Under the pieces are notes generated by a model. The model did no database searches, was not told the DNA's origin, and saw only the letters and a program-made list of their open reading frames with translations. This document shows positions 32,477-44,331 of a stretch of DNA of 64,000 nucleotides, piece by piece. Position 1 is the stretch's first letter. The number at the start of each line of letters is the position of its first letter. The stretch lies in NCBI RefSeq assembly GCF_050003625.1, contig NC_134398.1:83701983-83765982 (forward strand). Direction: 5' to 3'. The DNA comes from Haematobia irritans (lineage: Eukaryota > Arthropoda > Insecta > Diptera > Muscidae). The position numbers and the translations under genes are program-made.

Positions 32477-34367
32477 TCAGTCCACATGTACAAGACCATA
32501 CATGTTAAAGTTATGTTTCTTTAGATTTATCAATTCCTTGGTTGTTAGAAAAAGAGCTCTTTCTTTTGGGGGCATTTCCCCCGCTATGGCGTAAATCGTA
32601 TGCACAGGAGTTTCAGGTGTTACACCTAAACACCTGCGCAGCGTAGAATTTTGAATTGTAGCAGTTTTCTTGTTGATACTATCCGGCGCATGTGCCGAGG
32701 TGGTGCGAGAAAATTCAAGTTTTGATCTAACGAGACTTCTGTAGATATTGAGCGAGACAACAGGTGATAGTCCTCCTTTGATCGATGTAAGAAATTTGAA
32801 AGAGTTAATCCGGTTCTTGGTCTCTTTACTCAGTCTTTTTATGTGTTCATTAACAGACAAGGATACTTTATTTTGTTTGTTTGTTCAATTTCCACACCAT
32901 CAATTTCAATACAGACTTTCTTTTTACTTCCTTTGGCTACATACATAACTTGAGATTTGGCAGGATTGAAGGAGAGATTAAATTCTTTGCAGTTGAGATA
33001 AAATTGTCTTATTTTTGCATTAAGGTTGTTTTCAGCCTTCTGTAGGTCTCTGTCAAAGGTCATGACTAAGAAATCATCAGCATATTGGTACAAGAAGGTT
33101 TTCTCATCTTCAACACAATGTAAGTTTCTCGTGTACACACCAAAAAATTTCACGAAAATTTTTCCAATTAAAATTTTAATTGAGTTTTAAAAAATATTCA
33201 ATTAAAAATTTAATTGATTCAACAAATTTTTTTAATTGAAACAAAAATCAATCACAAAAATAATAGTATCAATTAATTTTTTAATTGGATCAATTAACTT
33301 TTTAATTGACCTTCAATTAATTTTTTAATTGATACTATCATTTCTGTGATTGAAGACATTTCAATTAAAAATTAATTGGATCAATTAATTTCGTGATTGA
33401 ATCAGAAAATTTTTTTTTTGTGTGTAGATGTTAAAGAGTAAGGGTGCAAGGCAACTGCCTTTTGGAAGCTCATTCTTTACTTCAATTCGTCCTTTTCCAA
33501 GTCTTAGTATCCGTTTAGATAACAAATTACAAATCCAGGAAATATAATGACAGGGAAAGTCAGATTTTTCCAATATATTTTTGAGAAGATTTATTTTGAC
33601 ACAATTGTAGGCATTAGAAATATCCAAAGCTAGCCAAAGTACTTTGTAGCCATTTTTTTGAGGATTGCTGTTCTGTGCAGTACTTCAATAACACATGTTG
33701 CAGCTGATCTGTGCTTGACATAGGAGAAACATCTGTCAGGAATGAGGTTTCTAGATTCCAGAAAGTCAACTATTCTGTTTTTAATTAGCATGTTCGTGAT
33801 TTTAAGAAAAACAGGTATCAAAGAGATCGGTCTGAAGTTCTTAAAGTCTTCCAAATTTTTTTGGGGTTTGGGAATCGGTACTATTTTTATGTATCTCCAT
33901 TCTTATTTTACATTGTTGTCCTGGAAGGCATTATTAAGGGCTGTCAGGAGATTTCTTTTTGCAAGCGGAGGTAAGGCCTTGACCATATCATACGTTATGC
34001 CATCCCAACCGCCAGCTGATGAGCCTTTCCTTTCTCTTAAGACTCTCTCCAGTTCCTCATATTCAAAATTGACAACATTTCCGCGAACAAAAAAGTCTTG
34101 ACAGACTTCATCATCCTTTGGTACCTGACTTTCAAGATATTCAAGGTATTGTTTGTTGTTATCCTGGTTCCATAGATTTCGTTCATTTTTTCGTCGTCTT
34201 CCAGTGACGTTTGTGATGAAGTTCCAGGACTCCCTTGTACCAGGTCTCCTGTTGAGCTCATCTAATTTATCTTTATAGTTTTCTTTCTTTGCAATAGATA
34301 CGGCCTGGTTGCACTCTTTTCTCCTTTCACTTGCCAATTGTAAGTTTTCAATAGAGGGGTATTGCAT
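32477..34367 (-). pseudogene. I-type LINE reverse transcriptase, split by MITE C
   Basis: Reading down from 34367: GTRESWNFITNVTG, GSSAGGWDGITYDMVKALPP and FRPISLIPVFLKI (RT block 1), MDISNAYN (catalytic Asp, 33627), LPKGSCLAPLLFNIY at 33430, then MITE C, then FLYQYADDFLVM (catalytic YADD, about 33060) and the thumb to 32477. Frame changes occur near 33902 and 33628 and at the MITE. Each catalytic motif survives, but no single frame spans them. Confidence 0.8.
33136..33424. mobile_element. MITE C, 289 bp, TA duplication, in LINE RT
   Basis: Ends CACACCAAAAAATTTCACG and the inverse of CACACAAAAAAAAAATTTTC, flanked by TA (33134-33135, 33425-33426). The interior is built of aattaattgat-like words in both orientations. 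The host codons N-I-Y and R-N on either side join in frame without it. A related fragment lies at 55325-55445. Confidence 0.8.
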
Positions 34368-35203
34368 CGTTCCACCAACTTTTGGGAGTCCTGTTGTCTT
34401 TAATCACAAAGGTGGCATCCTTAATTTCATTCTTAAAAGCATCCTCAATCAGATTTAGATCAGGTTCCAATGTCATGCTGCCAAGGGCACCGATTGTCCT
34501 ATTTTTCGATAAGAAATTTTCGTATCTTATATTTTCCGTTTTAACCTCAATTTTTATGGGAAAATGGTGACTACCACCTATCATAGTAGGCAGTACATTC
34601 CAGCTAATGGCTGACGCCCCATTGGAAAAACACAAGTCAAGTACTGAGTCATTATCCTGTGTCAAATCTCTCCTAAAAGTATGCGCTCCATCGTTGAAAC
34701 ATATGAAACCAGACTTTTCTGTTAGATCATGAAGTAGCTTTCCTTTGGCCAGAGTAGTCCTGTCTCCCCACCTCTCATTGCGGGCATTGAAATCTCCAAT
34801 TAACAAAACATTATTGTAATCTTCCAGAAAAGCAAGATGTCTGCTTACTTCCATCTCATATACTTTTAGACTAATCGATGGTGGAAAGTAGACCGAGCAT
34901 AAAACATAATTTGTTTTGAGATTATTTGTTCTTGTAATTAAAATATCTTGTGTGGAACTGAAAGTCTATAACAGTGAAATTAATATATTTCCTAAAGGCA
35001 ACGGCAACACCGCCATATCCATCCATTGTTAACTTTTCTACCATATTAAAATTCATAATCTTTCTTTTTTTGGAATCCTCATCTAGTGCAAAAGTCTCCG
35101 ATAGGCAACAAGCATCAAATCCTTCGTTGTTCAGAAAATACTCAAGGCTGCTTATATTCTTATTGAGAGATTGTATATTATACTGAAGTATTGTGATTGA
35201 CAT
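34348..35203 (-). pseudogene. I-type LINE apurinic-type endonuclease
   Basis: Minus strand 35203-34922 has ILQYNIQSLNKN (catalytic Asn) and CCLSETFAL (catalytic Glu), and GYGGVAVAFRK. Minus 34854-34348 has NVLLIGDFNARNERWG (catalytic Asp/Asn), DNDSVLDLCF and GGSHHFPIKI (the last His), ending at SWWNDA. The two pieces are separated by a frame break near 34900. The enzyme would nick target DNA. Confidence 0.8.
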
Positions 35204-35737
35204 TATTATTGGTTTGAGATATTATTTGGTAATCATTATTGATTCCAACTTTGTTAAAACGATATGTGAAATGTTTCACGGCTACAAGTCCAGCTTCACT
35301 TCCAGTTTGAGCAAAATGGTCTCTCATGAAACGTAGAAATTCATGCATAATCTTCTCCAACTCCGATGCAGTGTTGTATTTTGGGTGCTGATAAACTGGT
35401 AATGATGGGCTTGGTTCAGCAAACATCCTGGGTTGCATTGTGTCACAAATGACAAATTCTTGCATAGATCTGGCTCTATTTACCTTTTTAGCCACAGGAG
35501 TATACGGCCACGGTGTAGGAATCTTGTTAGATTCTTTGACTTTATTTTTCACATTTTTTCAGTGCTTGACAGCAGGGGGTACTCCTCATTGTCCGTCAGT
35601 AGATCAAATCTATTTACCTTAACCTGCGCAAAAGTGTTCATAACCTCAGATCTGGCCATTTTATTTTCAGTCATCAGTTTGTTGATCTTCTCCTCCTTTG
35701 TCCAGACCTGGCATTTAGTCTTGTCTGCAGCAGAGTG

Positions 35738-36732
35738 TCACACTTTTTTGCATAAAACGCATCTCGCCACTTCACATTTGCCATCACAACCATTGCCTTC
35801 TACTCTACACTTTATACACCTTTTGTTTGACTTGCAACTTTTTTCAAGATGCCCAAGCCTTCCACAATTTCTGCATTGCCTAACAGCAGGATAATATGTT
35901 TCAACTTTCAATACAGTATAGTTGACTTTTACATGTTCGGGAAGATTGCCTCCAGAAAAACCTACTTTTACTGAATTGGTTTGTACCATTTTTGTTCTGT
36001 CATTTTCTTCTCTTCTTGTGAACCTTTGCACAGACATGACCTTTAAATTGGACTTCTCTTTAATCAGAAATGTCTCAATGTCGTTTCTGATTTCCTGTTC
36101 AGAATTCGAAAAAGGAACATTTCTCAAAACTCCAAAGTTTCTACATAATTTCTTGGTATAAAAACCTTTAGCATTTTTTCAGAAAGTTTGGGATTGTTTA
36201 CAAACCTGTTGGCTGCACGAGCGTTCAGGAATGTTATTTTATATAGTGTCAGACCAACATCTTTAATTTCATCAATTTCATCCTTATCCGAAATAAAACT
36301 TTTAATCTTCTCATACAAGTTCAAACCATTTTTCCTTCTTGTGTTCTTAATTTCATCAGCTTGTGATGTATCCACCAATACCGCAAAATCTCCTTTGTGG
36401 TCTTCGCCATACAATATTGTTTCATCTTCCATTCTTCTTCTTTTCCCTTGTCCCTAAAATTAATATTTCCGTTACCTGTATTCTCAGCCATCCCCATCAC
36501 TTCTTCTCTTTCCATCGTTTTCGCATGTCTCTTCGACCTTTCGCCAGAACCGTTACCCATAGCAGCACAAGTAGCATTGTCATAATATTCCATATCTGCG
36601 TCCTCCAAGTTTCTCTGAAGAGTTCTATTTGCATCAAAGGTGTTGTTTTTGCTTCTGGTTGTTCTGTCAGAGGCAACATGAGCCAAAATCAAAGACTTCG
36701 TCGCCCCATCACATTTCTTCACATCCGACGCC
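35738..36732 (-). pseudogene. I-type LINE ORF1 (gag-like, zinc knuckles)
   Basis: Starts MASDVKKCDGATKS at about 36732, shifts frame near 36440 into MEDETILYGEDHKGDF, and again near 36127. The last part has CRNCGRLGHLEKSC, CIKCRVEGNGC and CVLCKK: three adjacent cysteine/histidine arrays, the first a perfect CCHC knuckle, as in the I factor. The segment after 35738 (down to 35205) is a poorly conserved linker before the endonuclease. ORF1 proteins bind element RNA. Confidence 0.75.
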
Positions 36733-36942
36733 ATCACGTCGTCCTTTTCACAAAAATCTGCAGAAATGCCGAGCAAGTTGCACTTATTTTTCTTTTTTTG
36801 CTTTTCAAGTCCAAAAAGGTTTATTAACAGCAACAAAAAGAAAATTTTTTGTTTCCTTTTTGTTCTATATTTTTCTTTATTTCTTTGTATAAAATTTACA
36901 GCGCGCAGAGTGATCTTAGTACTTCAAAAGCAGAAACTCGAG

Positions 36943-37400
36943 TGTCAGATTGAAAGTTGTCTTAACACTCGGCCACTGGCACCTCTATCAGCAGATCCAT
37001 CCGATTTTGATTTCCTTACTCCAGCTCATTTTTTAATCGGAGAACCAACCAACTGTATACAAGAGCCTTCTTTGTTGGACACCAATATCAATCATCTTTC
37101 TAGATGGAAATGCGTGGAAAAACTCAAGCAACATTTTTGAAAGAGATGGCAAGGTGAGTACCTAAATCGACTTCAAGCTGGACCCAAATGGTTAAAACCC
37201 AGAGCGGAAGCGGAAGTGATCTGGTTCTCGTATCCGACGAAAAATGTGGTCCTGGGCAATGGTACGTTGGTCGCATTCAAGAGAATTTTTCCCGGTCAAG
37301 ACGGACATACAAGGGTAGTATCAATCCTTTCAAGAAATAAAGTTTATAAAAGGCCTATTTGTTTCTTTCCAGAAAGGTCATACAACTGGTCAACACCATA
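36943..37400 (+). pseudogene. BEL integrase, C-terminal part
   Basis: After the LINE the BEL frame resumes with QIESCLNTRPLAPL, then DFDFLTPAHFLIG, HLSRWKCVEKLKQHF, and in another frame GPKWLKPRAEAEVIW-like text and NWSTP near the end (37401). These are the hallmarks of the BEL integrase tail. There is a stop at 37138 where a TGA replaces the W of a WxRW-type motif. Confidence 0.8.
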
Positions 37401-37627
37401 ATCGCCAAAAGAGTAAAACCATTCAAAATCATACAACAATATCTGTACTATCACTCAACACAATCTCCATCAACACTAAGCCAAAAAAAAACAAAAAGGA
37501 TAAGCCAGTTTTAAATCGCTGTGAGTCGGAGCATAGCGGAGCTTTACGGCTCGACTAAAATACTCCTAACGATTGGCAATCCTTTCCAGCCTCATCTCGA
37601 AAAACTTCCGTTCTTCAGGAGGGAGAA
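37401..37627 (+). promoter_or_regulatory. BEL 3' untranslated region and polypurine tract
   Basis: Non-coding end of BEL. AGGAGGGAGAA (37617-37627) immediately precedes the TGTTGG start of the 3' LTR and is the likely plus-strand primer. Confidence 0.65.
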
Positions 37628-37932
37628 TGTTGGCAAAGCAGCCAACATACCATATACTTTCATTTTATATCTTTAATAATTTGTTAAAATCAAAATTATT
37701 TTATCATAAATTTATTTACATATCCAACACACATTTATTTATATTTATATTCATATTAAAATTTCATTTCTTTTCATTGTGTTAAATACATTGTAACATG
37801 TTTAATATGGTCTAGATATATATTTAAACTCATTTACATTATGTTGAATATGTACTTATACTATAGATCAAGAGTGTAGTTATCATCAATGAATTTTACT
37901 TTAACATTGCTCGCTGCTCATTTCATTCATAT
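37628..37932 (+). repeat. BEL 3' LTR, left part
   Basis: Begins TGTTGGCAAAGCAGCCAAC and is nearly identical to the 5' LTR pieces. The gypsy element starts at 37933. The LTR continues at 51464 with atatgcattgtttcattgat. Confidence 0.85.
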
Positions 37933-37949
37933 TGTTACGTTTTTATATA

Positions 37950-39691
37950 CACAGAAAAAACTGAAGCAAAATAAAAATCAATTATTGGCATAATTGAATG
38001 AAAAAATTATATCAAATACTATTTTTATTAAGTCAAACATGAAAATAATTGGTTGAATGAAAAACTGGCAAAAATATCAAAATTCACTGGTAATTGAATT
38101 CAAAACACATCAATTACTATGTTCAATTGGACCAAGTATAAAAGTTATTGATTTAAGTATAATGCGTAATTGCCTGAAAAAACTGTTTATGACGTTGCTA
38201 CGTAACGAAAAATAAATTAATACAAACAATAAAATGTCATTTATTGTTATTATTAAGAATCTTCTTAAGAACATGGTCGAATTTACCCGCAAATAAACCG
38301 GGGTATCGGTACCGCGATTCGAAATGTTAACATTTACAACATTTTTGGCGCACCATATTGTATTTTTATCGCAGGTAAGTACCTTTATCTAAATACCAGT
38401 TTTTTGGTCAAGCGCGTTTTTTGGAAACTACACTGTAAGAATTCTCTCCGTAAAAATGAACATTTTCATTGTGAGTCTAACCTGTGACGTGTTGGTAGAA
38501 TTCTTTCTCTCTCTCAAGCACATTCACGAAATACTCATGTACGTTCACGCAAACAGAACTTTTAAAGACGATTTACGGTTCACAACAATTTTTAGACTCA
38601 CGAGAATTCTCGTGACTTCGACCATTAGTTGGGATCACGACGAAAGTATCACAGCACAAACTTTTTACTATGGAAAGTTAATTTAATATATTTAGTACAT
38701 ATTTCTATGTTCGTAAAATTATTAAAATTCGCTGAAAGCTTTAATAAAATATGTAAATGATTTATTTTGTTGTATAAACTTACACACATCCTGAATTGGG
38801 TCGTTTAAAAACTTGCGAATAAGCTTTGGAATATATATACAATTACATTCTTTCTATTTTGTTTTTACAATTAGGTCGTGTACACGTCAAATTGCCTTAT
38901 TAATGGATATAAGCCGACTGTCAAAAATATGTGGCCTAGAGGAAAATGTGTTTACTTCGAAAACGGGGATTTCGAGGATTTCTTCCCAGCAACAGAAGGT
39001 AAAATCATGTAAAACTTTAAAATATTTTCGAAACTTTGAAACGAATAGATGTTTGTATTACAGAAGAGCAGGATGCCTAAACAAATCGCATATAAATGAG
39101 GAAGATTTGGGAAATTCCAGCAGGTGGTACAGATAATTCAAAAACTGTTTTTTCTTTGTGAGTTAGCCTGTTAAATACGTCGTTTATAATGAATATTCTG
39201 TATTTTTCTACCAAACATGTACTTCGCTGTATTTTCAATTATACATATTTTCAGAATTTCTTTTTTATAATAAAAAGCATTAAACCTTTTTTCAGAGTGT
39301 ATTTGTATAATTTTCTTAAATTAATATAGATTATATAGTACAAAGATTGTATTGATTAACATCGTATTAAACACAATTACGATAGTAATTGTATAGGTTA
39401 CAAAATTCTATAAACATTGTACTCAGTTCAATTACGACTGTAATTGAAAACGCTTTATATACTTCAAATACTAATGTATTTGGATTGAGTACTATGTCAT
39501 TTAAATATTTTGACAAATTCCAATTACATTTATACTCAAGGCAAATATTACTTCATTTGAAAATAGTTTTATGACAACCTTACAATTTGGGTAATTGGAT
39601 TTACAATTTTCGTCATAAGCTGAAAATCAAATACAAAAATAATTGAATTCACAATTTTTGTATTTGATTCAATTATTCACTTTTTTCTGTG
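37950..39691. mobile_element. 1.74-kb TIR element, TA duplication, in gypsy LTR
   Basis: Ends CACAGAAAAAACTGAA and, inverted, CACAGAAAAAAGTGAATAA, flanked by TA (37948-37949, 39692-39693). The other gypsy LTR reads tttttatattgaggcg straight through. The outer 300 bp at each end is rich in attgaatt/caatta words. No transposase was found; a possible three-exon gene lies in the middle. Confidence 0.8.
38324..39080 (+). CDS. candidate three-exon gene (63 codons) inside the TIR element
   Basis: I infer exons 38324-38374, 38875-38998 and 39064-39080. Exon 1 starts ATG and ends at GCAG|GTAAGTAC, a consensus donor. Exon 2 follows tttttacaattag and ends GAAG|GTAAAATC. Exon 3 follows gtttgtattacag and ends in TAA. 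Phases match (0, then 1) and no stop intervenes. Exon 1 is hydrophobic (MLTFTTFLAHHIVFLS), like a signal or anchor. Exon 2 encodes VKNMWPRGKCVYFENGDFED, which I do not recognise. It could be a captured host gene piece or an element gene. No expression evidence is available and chance is not excluded. Confidence 0.4.
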
Positions 39692-40398
39692 TAGAGACGT
39701 ATTTAATTACCCGATAATTAAAACACAGTTCTTTTCAAATAACGACAATCTACAATTTATTTGTTTAACTGATTGGTTTCACTTATTTGCTCTACGATGT
39801 GTACTGTATAAACTTTAGCTTACGACTGACTTGACTGCTCCCTCCGCCAGGGGCTTATATACCGTGATTTGACGATTTCGAAAATTCTGGATAGTCTGGC
39901 CTACAACCATCTAGAACTATGTAGATACAATTTATCTAACACCACATATTCAACTGGTTATCTTCATTGCCTACAGCCATCTGGAATGTTCTATCGGCGT
40001 TATTGTACAGGTGATATGGCACACATACTTTTAGGCTTATGCTAATAATCGAGTGCATTCTACTAGATTAGGTAGATGTCGTGCAGGCATAACATAAGTG
40101 ATTATGGTCATATTACTACAATTATAACAATAAGTAAAACAAAAGGCGTTACTTTTACAATGAACGATTGGAAAACACAAACACATAGGAAAGTACTAGA
40201 AAATAAAGAAATGACTCTAACAAGTTATGACGTAATTTTATCGTTACAATTTGAAATTTAAATTAACGTAAACTAATTTAAATAAGCTTAAATCTAGAAA
40301 TATCACATTCGTAACACTGCCTCCCGCTTAAGCCTGTTCGTCCCGAATAGGCACAGAACCCGTTCCGTATGAAGCCAAACGTTCCGGGTGAACGACTT

Positions 40399-41395
40399 TC
40401 ATCTTTGACCTTGGGCTGTCGTCTTTTTGAATGCGGTATACAACATCATCGATCTTCTTGATGACTTTATATGGGCCTTCCCACTGTGTTTGTAGTTTAG
40501 GACATAATCCTTTCTTTCGTTGCGGGTTGAATAGCAGAGCCAGTTGTCCTTCACTAAAGCCCTCAGTGTTTGCTGCACGATCATATCTCGCTTCATTCTG
40601 TTGCTAACCATTTTTATTTTGTTTCGCACTGATTCGTGAACTTTACCAAATGTGTTTGGTATGTCGTTACTGGTTTCTTCCATGGCGAGCTCATTGGGTG
40701 TAGCGCCAAATATCAAATCTCCGGGCAACTTCAATTCCGTTCCGAATAGGAACTTGGCCGGTGTTCGTGACGTAGAATCATGTATGGCTGATCTATAAGA
40801 CAGCAAAAACTTTGGTATATGATCGTCCCATTCTCGTTGGCCGTTATCCACCACCTTTCGAAGATGTTCTTCCAGAGTGCGATTAAACCTTTCTACCATG
40901 CCATCAGACTGCGGATGCAATGGCGTAGTCCTTGTTTTCTTGATACCAAGGGAGTCACACATGTCTTGGAATATGGCTGATTCAAAATTTCTTCCTTGGT
41001 CTGAGTGTATCTCGGACGGCACACCGTAGCGACATATCCAGTTCTTGTCGACTACGTCTACAATCGTCTTCGCCTCTTTGTTTGGAATGGCATAAACTTC
41101 TGGCCACTTGCTGAAGTAATCCATGACCACAAGGACATATCGGTTTCCAGAATCACTTACTGGGAAAGGCCCTGCAACGTCCATTGCTATTCTTTCAAAT
41201 GACGCTCCTGGCCTATACTCTTGCATAAGACCTCTACTTTTTCGTCTTGGCCCTTTCGCCTTTATGCACTTTTCGCAATTTGCCACCCATTCAGCAATTG
41301 ATTTCCGGCATCCAAACCAGTAGAATCGTTGCTTCACTTTCTTGGCTGTTTTGGTTATTCCCATTATTCCGTCAAAACATCTCTTATTTTAGAAT
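40399..41395 (-). pseudogene. gypsy integrase, C-terminus frameshifted
   Basis: Open 41364-40399 on the minus strand. RFYWFGCRKSIAEWVANCEKC holds the zinc-binding end. The core has IAMDVAGPFP (catalytic Asp), SDQGRNFESAIF (Asp) and PQSDGMVERFNRTLEEHL (catalytic Glu), and the GPY-type tail is out of frame after about 40590 (a shift after RMKRDM). The catalytic triad is intact. Integrase would insert element cDNA. The start is not native, because upstream pol is displaced by an insert at 41450-41620. Confidence 0.8.
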
Positions 41396-41449
41396 CCGGT
41401 ACGATTATTAAATTTCGGCTTCTCTTACCATCTTCGCTTTCCCATTTAC

Positions 41450-41620
41450 GTTAGGTTAGGTTAGACATAGACTGTCCCATTGAGCCCAGTAAAACCTCAT
41501 ACACATTACACATTCAAAATCTACTTTAACTAGATTTCAACTGTCAGTTGCCTTATAAAAATGGGATTTCAAATCCACTTTTAGTAGATTTCGAGCCTAA
41601 TGTGAATGAGCTATAAGATT
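41450..41620. repeat. insert with GTTAGG-repeat end between gypsy RNase H and integrase
   Basis: Starts gttaggttaggttag and continues for about 170 bp of sequence not belonging to pol. The inverse CCTAACCTAACC also ends the SINE-like repeat at 61172-61190, so this may be a related SINE in opposite orientation with a different body. Confidence 0.45.
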
Positions 41621-42593
41621 TCATAAGTGGGCTTTCGGCTGCGATGTCTTGCTTGCTGGGTTTCGTATCTTCTTCCTTCGCTGAAATGATTTTGCTCAAA
41701 ATGGGATCTTTACGCTGTTCTGCTGGCCAGTCCACTCCAGATTCGACGTGCAACAGCCTGATATCCACGATTTCTTCCTTATGTTCAGCTTTCGAGCAGT
41801 GTTTGCACTCGACATTACAAGGTCGACGTGGCAAGGCGTCCGCGTTGCCGTGTTTGCCACATTTTCTATGCTCGATACTGAAATCAAGCTTTGGAGTCTT
41901 TCTATCAAAAGTGCCACCTGAGCTTCCGGATTCTTGAATTGAAGCAACCATCGTAGAGCTGACTGATCAGTTCTTAGCAAGAAATTTGTATGGACATACA
42001 AGTATTTGTGGTAATGCTTTACACTTTCTATGACAGCAAGCAACTCCCTTCTCGTTACGCAATAGTTCTTTTCGGGCTTGGACAACGTTCGGCTAAAATA
42101 TCCGATGACCTTCTCTTTACCATCTATCTGTTGGGACAACACACCTCCAATTCCGTACGCACTAGCATCTGTATCCAAAACAAATTTTTCGCCAGGAATA
42201 GGATACGCCAGAACAGGAGTTAAACATAAAAGTTCTTTTAGACGATGAAATGACTCTTCCTGTTCTTCACTCCACTGGAACTTCGTACCTTTTTGCGTTA
42301 ATTTATGGAGGCTTGCGGCGATGCTGGCGAAGTTTGGTACGAAACGCCTGTAGTATGTGCATAAACCAAGGAAGCTGCGCAACTCGTGGAGATTCCGTGG
42401 ACGTGGCCAATCTTTTACTGCTTGAATTTTGTCTTCATCGGTGGATATTCCCGCTGGAAAAGGGAGCATTTCTTTGCGTTAAGGCGTAGACCAGCGGCTG
42501 ACAATTGCTGGATAACGTCTTTCAAGTTCTTAAGATGCTCGTCAAATGTTTTGCCCATCACTATGATATCGTCGAGGTATATGAAGGCCGGTA
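41621..42593 (-). pseudogene. gypsy reverse transcriptase C-terminus and RNase H, frameshifted
   Basis: From the MITE B junction the frame reads YLDDIIVMGK (YxDD box), then after a break at 42470 continues 42469-41950 with [34 protein letters not shown] (first RNase H Asp), [21 protein letters not shown] (Glu) and [13 protein letters not shown] (Asp). A frame change near 41945 leads to [17 protein letters not shown], the usual end of the RNase H region. It is inactive through the MITE and shifts. Confidence 0.85.
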
Positions 42594-42949
42594 TGCACCT
42601 CTAGCGAAATTTTCGGTAGCAAAAATTTATTTAAGTCTACAACAAAAAAACAGGGCTGTGTACACAAATTTTAAACCAGCTAATCGCTTTTAAAAATTGT
42701 TAATATATGTTCCAAATATTCCTTAAATAAATTGTTTATTATTTACAGACCTTTTAAAACTTTTACGCACACAATGATTGTAATAAATTAAAAGTTTGTT
42801 GCCAAAATATGATTTTGACAACCCTGTTATTTTCATTAGAGGTGCGTACCAGCTTACGAAATTGAACGCTACCGAAAATTTCGTTAGCATAAATAGCAAT
42901 GCATTTCTTATGGGAATGAAATTTTTCGCTAGAGGTGCATACCGGCCTT
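42594..42949. mobile_element. MITE B copy 2, 356 bp, inside gypsy RT
   Basis: Same element as 19371-19737, opposite orientation. It lies between codons HWKSC and YLDD of the RT catalytic region, splitting the active-site YxDD box from the upstream fingers and palm. Confidence 0.9.
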
Positions 42950-44242
42950 GAAGCAGGACTTCCAATGCAACCCCTTTAGCACCCGCTCCATCAATCGCTC
43001 GAACGTAGCCGGAGCTTTGCAGAGCCCGAATGGCATTACATTGAATTGCCAAAGACCGTCATTAACGCCAAAAGCTGTCTTTTCTTTGTCTTTCTCGGCG
43101 ATCTCTACTTGCCAATATCCACTCTGCAAATCAGGCGTGGAAAACCATGTTGTTCCGGCTAGTGTGTCCAACGTGTCATCAATGCGTGGAAGCGGATAAC
43201 TGTCCTTTTTGGTAATATCATTCAATTTTCTGTAGTCCACGCAAAATCGGGTACTTCCATCTTTCTTTTTGACCAGCACAACTGGCGAGAACCAAGGACT
43301 TGATGATGGTTCGATCACACCACTTTCCGCCATTTCCTTAACGAGCTTTTGAACCTCATCTCGTTTTGCTAGAGAGACACTTCGTGGTGCCTGTTTTATG
43401 GGTCTTTCTTCTGTGGTATTTATTTCATGCTTCACCACAGATGTTCTCCCTTGATTTTTCTTCTCAATGGCAAAGGCGGAGGCATTTTTCCATAACAATT
43501 TCTTGGCTTTATTTTTCTCGGACGGTGATAGATGACGTGTCCATGTTTCGAAATAACCTTCCAGATGTTTCATCACCTCATTATGCTTCTTTGGAGATTT
43601 GCTTTCCAAATTGACTATTGCTTCGGCAGGAGTACATTTGCCAATGTCCGAAAATTTTCCAATTTGCTCTTGATGGTCAGATAAATTCAAAACTCGAACT
43701 GGTATAAGTCCCTCTTCATTTGTTGTTACCAGGGCATTTGCTATCAAGATGTTGTTGTTTTTATTTTCTGCTGATTCAACAACCCACAATTTGCCGACTT
43801 CACAATCTCCATTCATAGAAACCCATATAATTGTTTCGGCATTTGGTGGTATTGACTGTGGCTGGCTCATTGTCAAACATCTGACAGGTGTATTCTCACT
43901 GTAGCCCACGTTTACCGGTATTTCGATATCGCACCAGGTCATTACACGACGCTTCATATCCAAGTTGAGACCAAAAGCAATCATAAAATCCGCTCCAATT
44001 ATAACTTCGTCCACTATATCGGCCACAATGAATTCATATTTAACGGATTTGTTTGCAATGGTTAACTTTACAGGAACCTTTCCATATACAGTTGCGGGTT
44101 CACCTGTAGCCGTGCGTAGTCTGACTCCAATTAGTGGTGTAACTTTTCCTCTTACTAAATCGGATCTAATGATAGATTTCGATGCACCAGTATCCAACGT
44201 CAAAGTTCGCTTGTATCCATTAATACCACCCGCAATAGTCAA
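42950..44242 (-). pseudogene. gypsy protease and N-terminal reverse transcriptase
   Basis: Open minus frame about 430 codons. Protease: TLTLDTGASKSII (DTG active site, residue about 17) and EVIIGADFMIAFGL. RT: FCVDYRKLNDITKKDSYPLP, FSTPDLQSGYWQVEI (first catalytic Asp) and FNVMPFGLCKAPATFERLM, ending HWKSCF at the MITE junction. A zinc knuckle gag precedes it at 44332. The only damage within this stretch is the truncation. Confidence 0.9.
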
Positions 44243-44331
44243 ATTGTTATTTTTCTGTTGAACTATTGCTATAGAGATTGTGGGGCCATCACATGAGGGA
44301 TCCAGCTCTTGCCCCGCTGAACTAGCTCGAT

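Larger units (their letters stand above)
31326..36942 (-). mobile_element. I-type LINE, full length by ends, 16-bp target duplication
   Basis: Flanked by tgtcagattgaaagtt at 31310-31325 and 36943-36958, within the BEL integrase codons. Its A-rich tail shows as a T run at 31326-31333. On the minus strand it carries ORF1 with zinc knuckles, endonuclease, RT, RNase H and a C-terminal zinc finger. It is interrupted by MITE C at 33136-33424 and by frameshifts. Confidence 0.85.
37933..40316 (-). repeat. gypsy 3' LTR (minus-strand sense), split by a TIR element
   Basis: Without 37950-39691 it aligns to 50825-51463 over about 640 bp with roughly a dozen differences by eye, so the insertion into BEL is not ancient. 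A purine-rich tract lies just inside (minus strand of 40317-40330, AAGCGGGAGGCAG), the polypurine tract. Confidence 0.85.

Noticed and set aside
36363..36827. 154-codon plus-strand frame
   Set aside because: Antisense of the I-type LINE ORF1.
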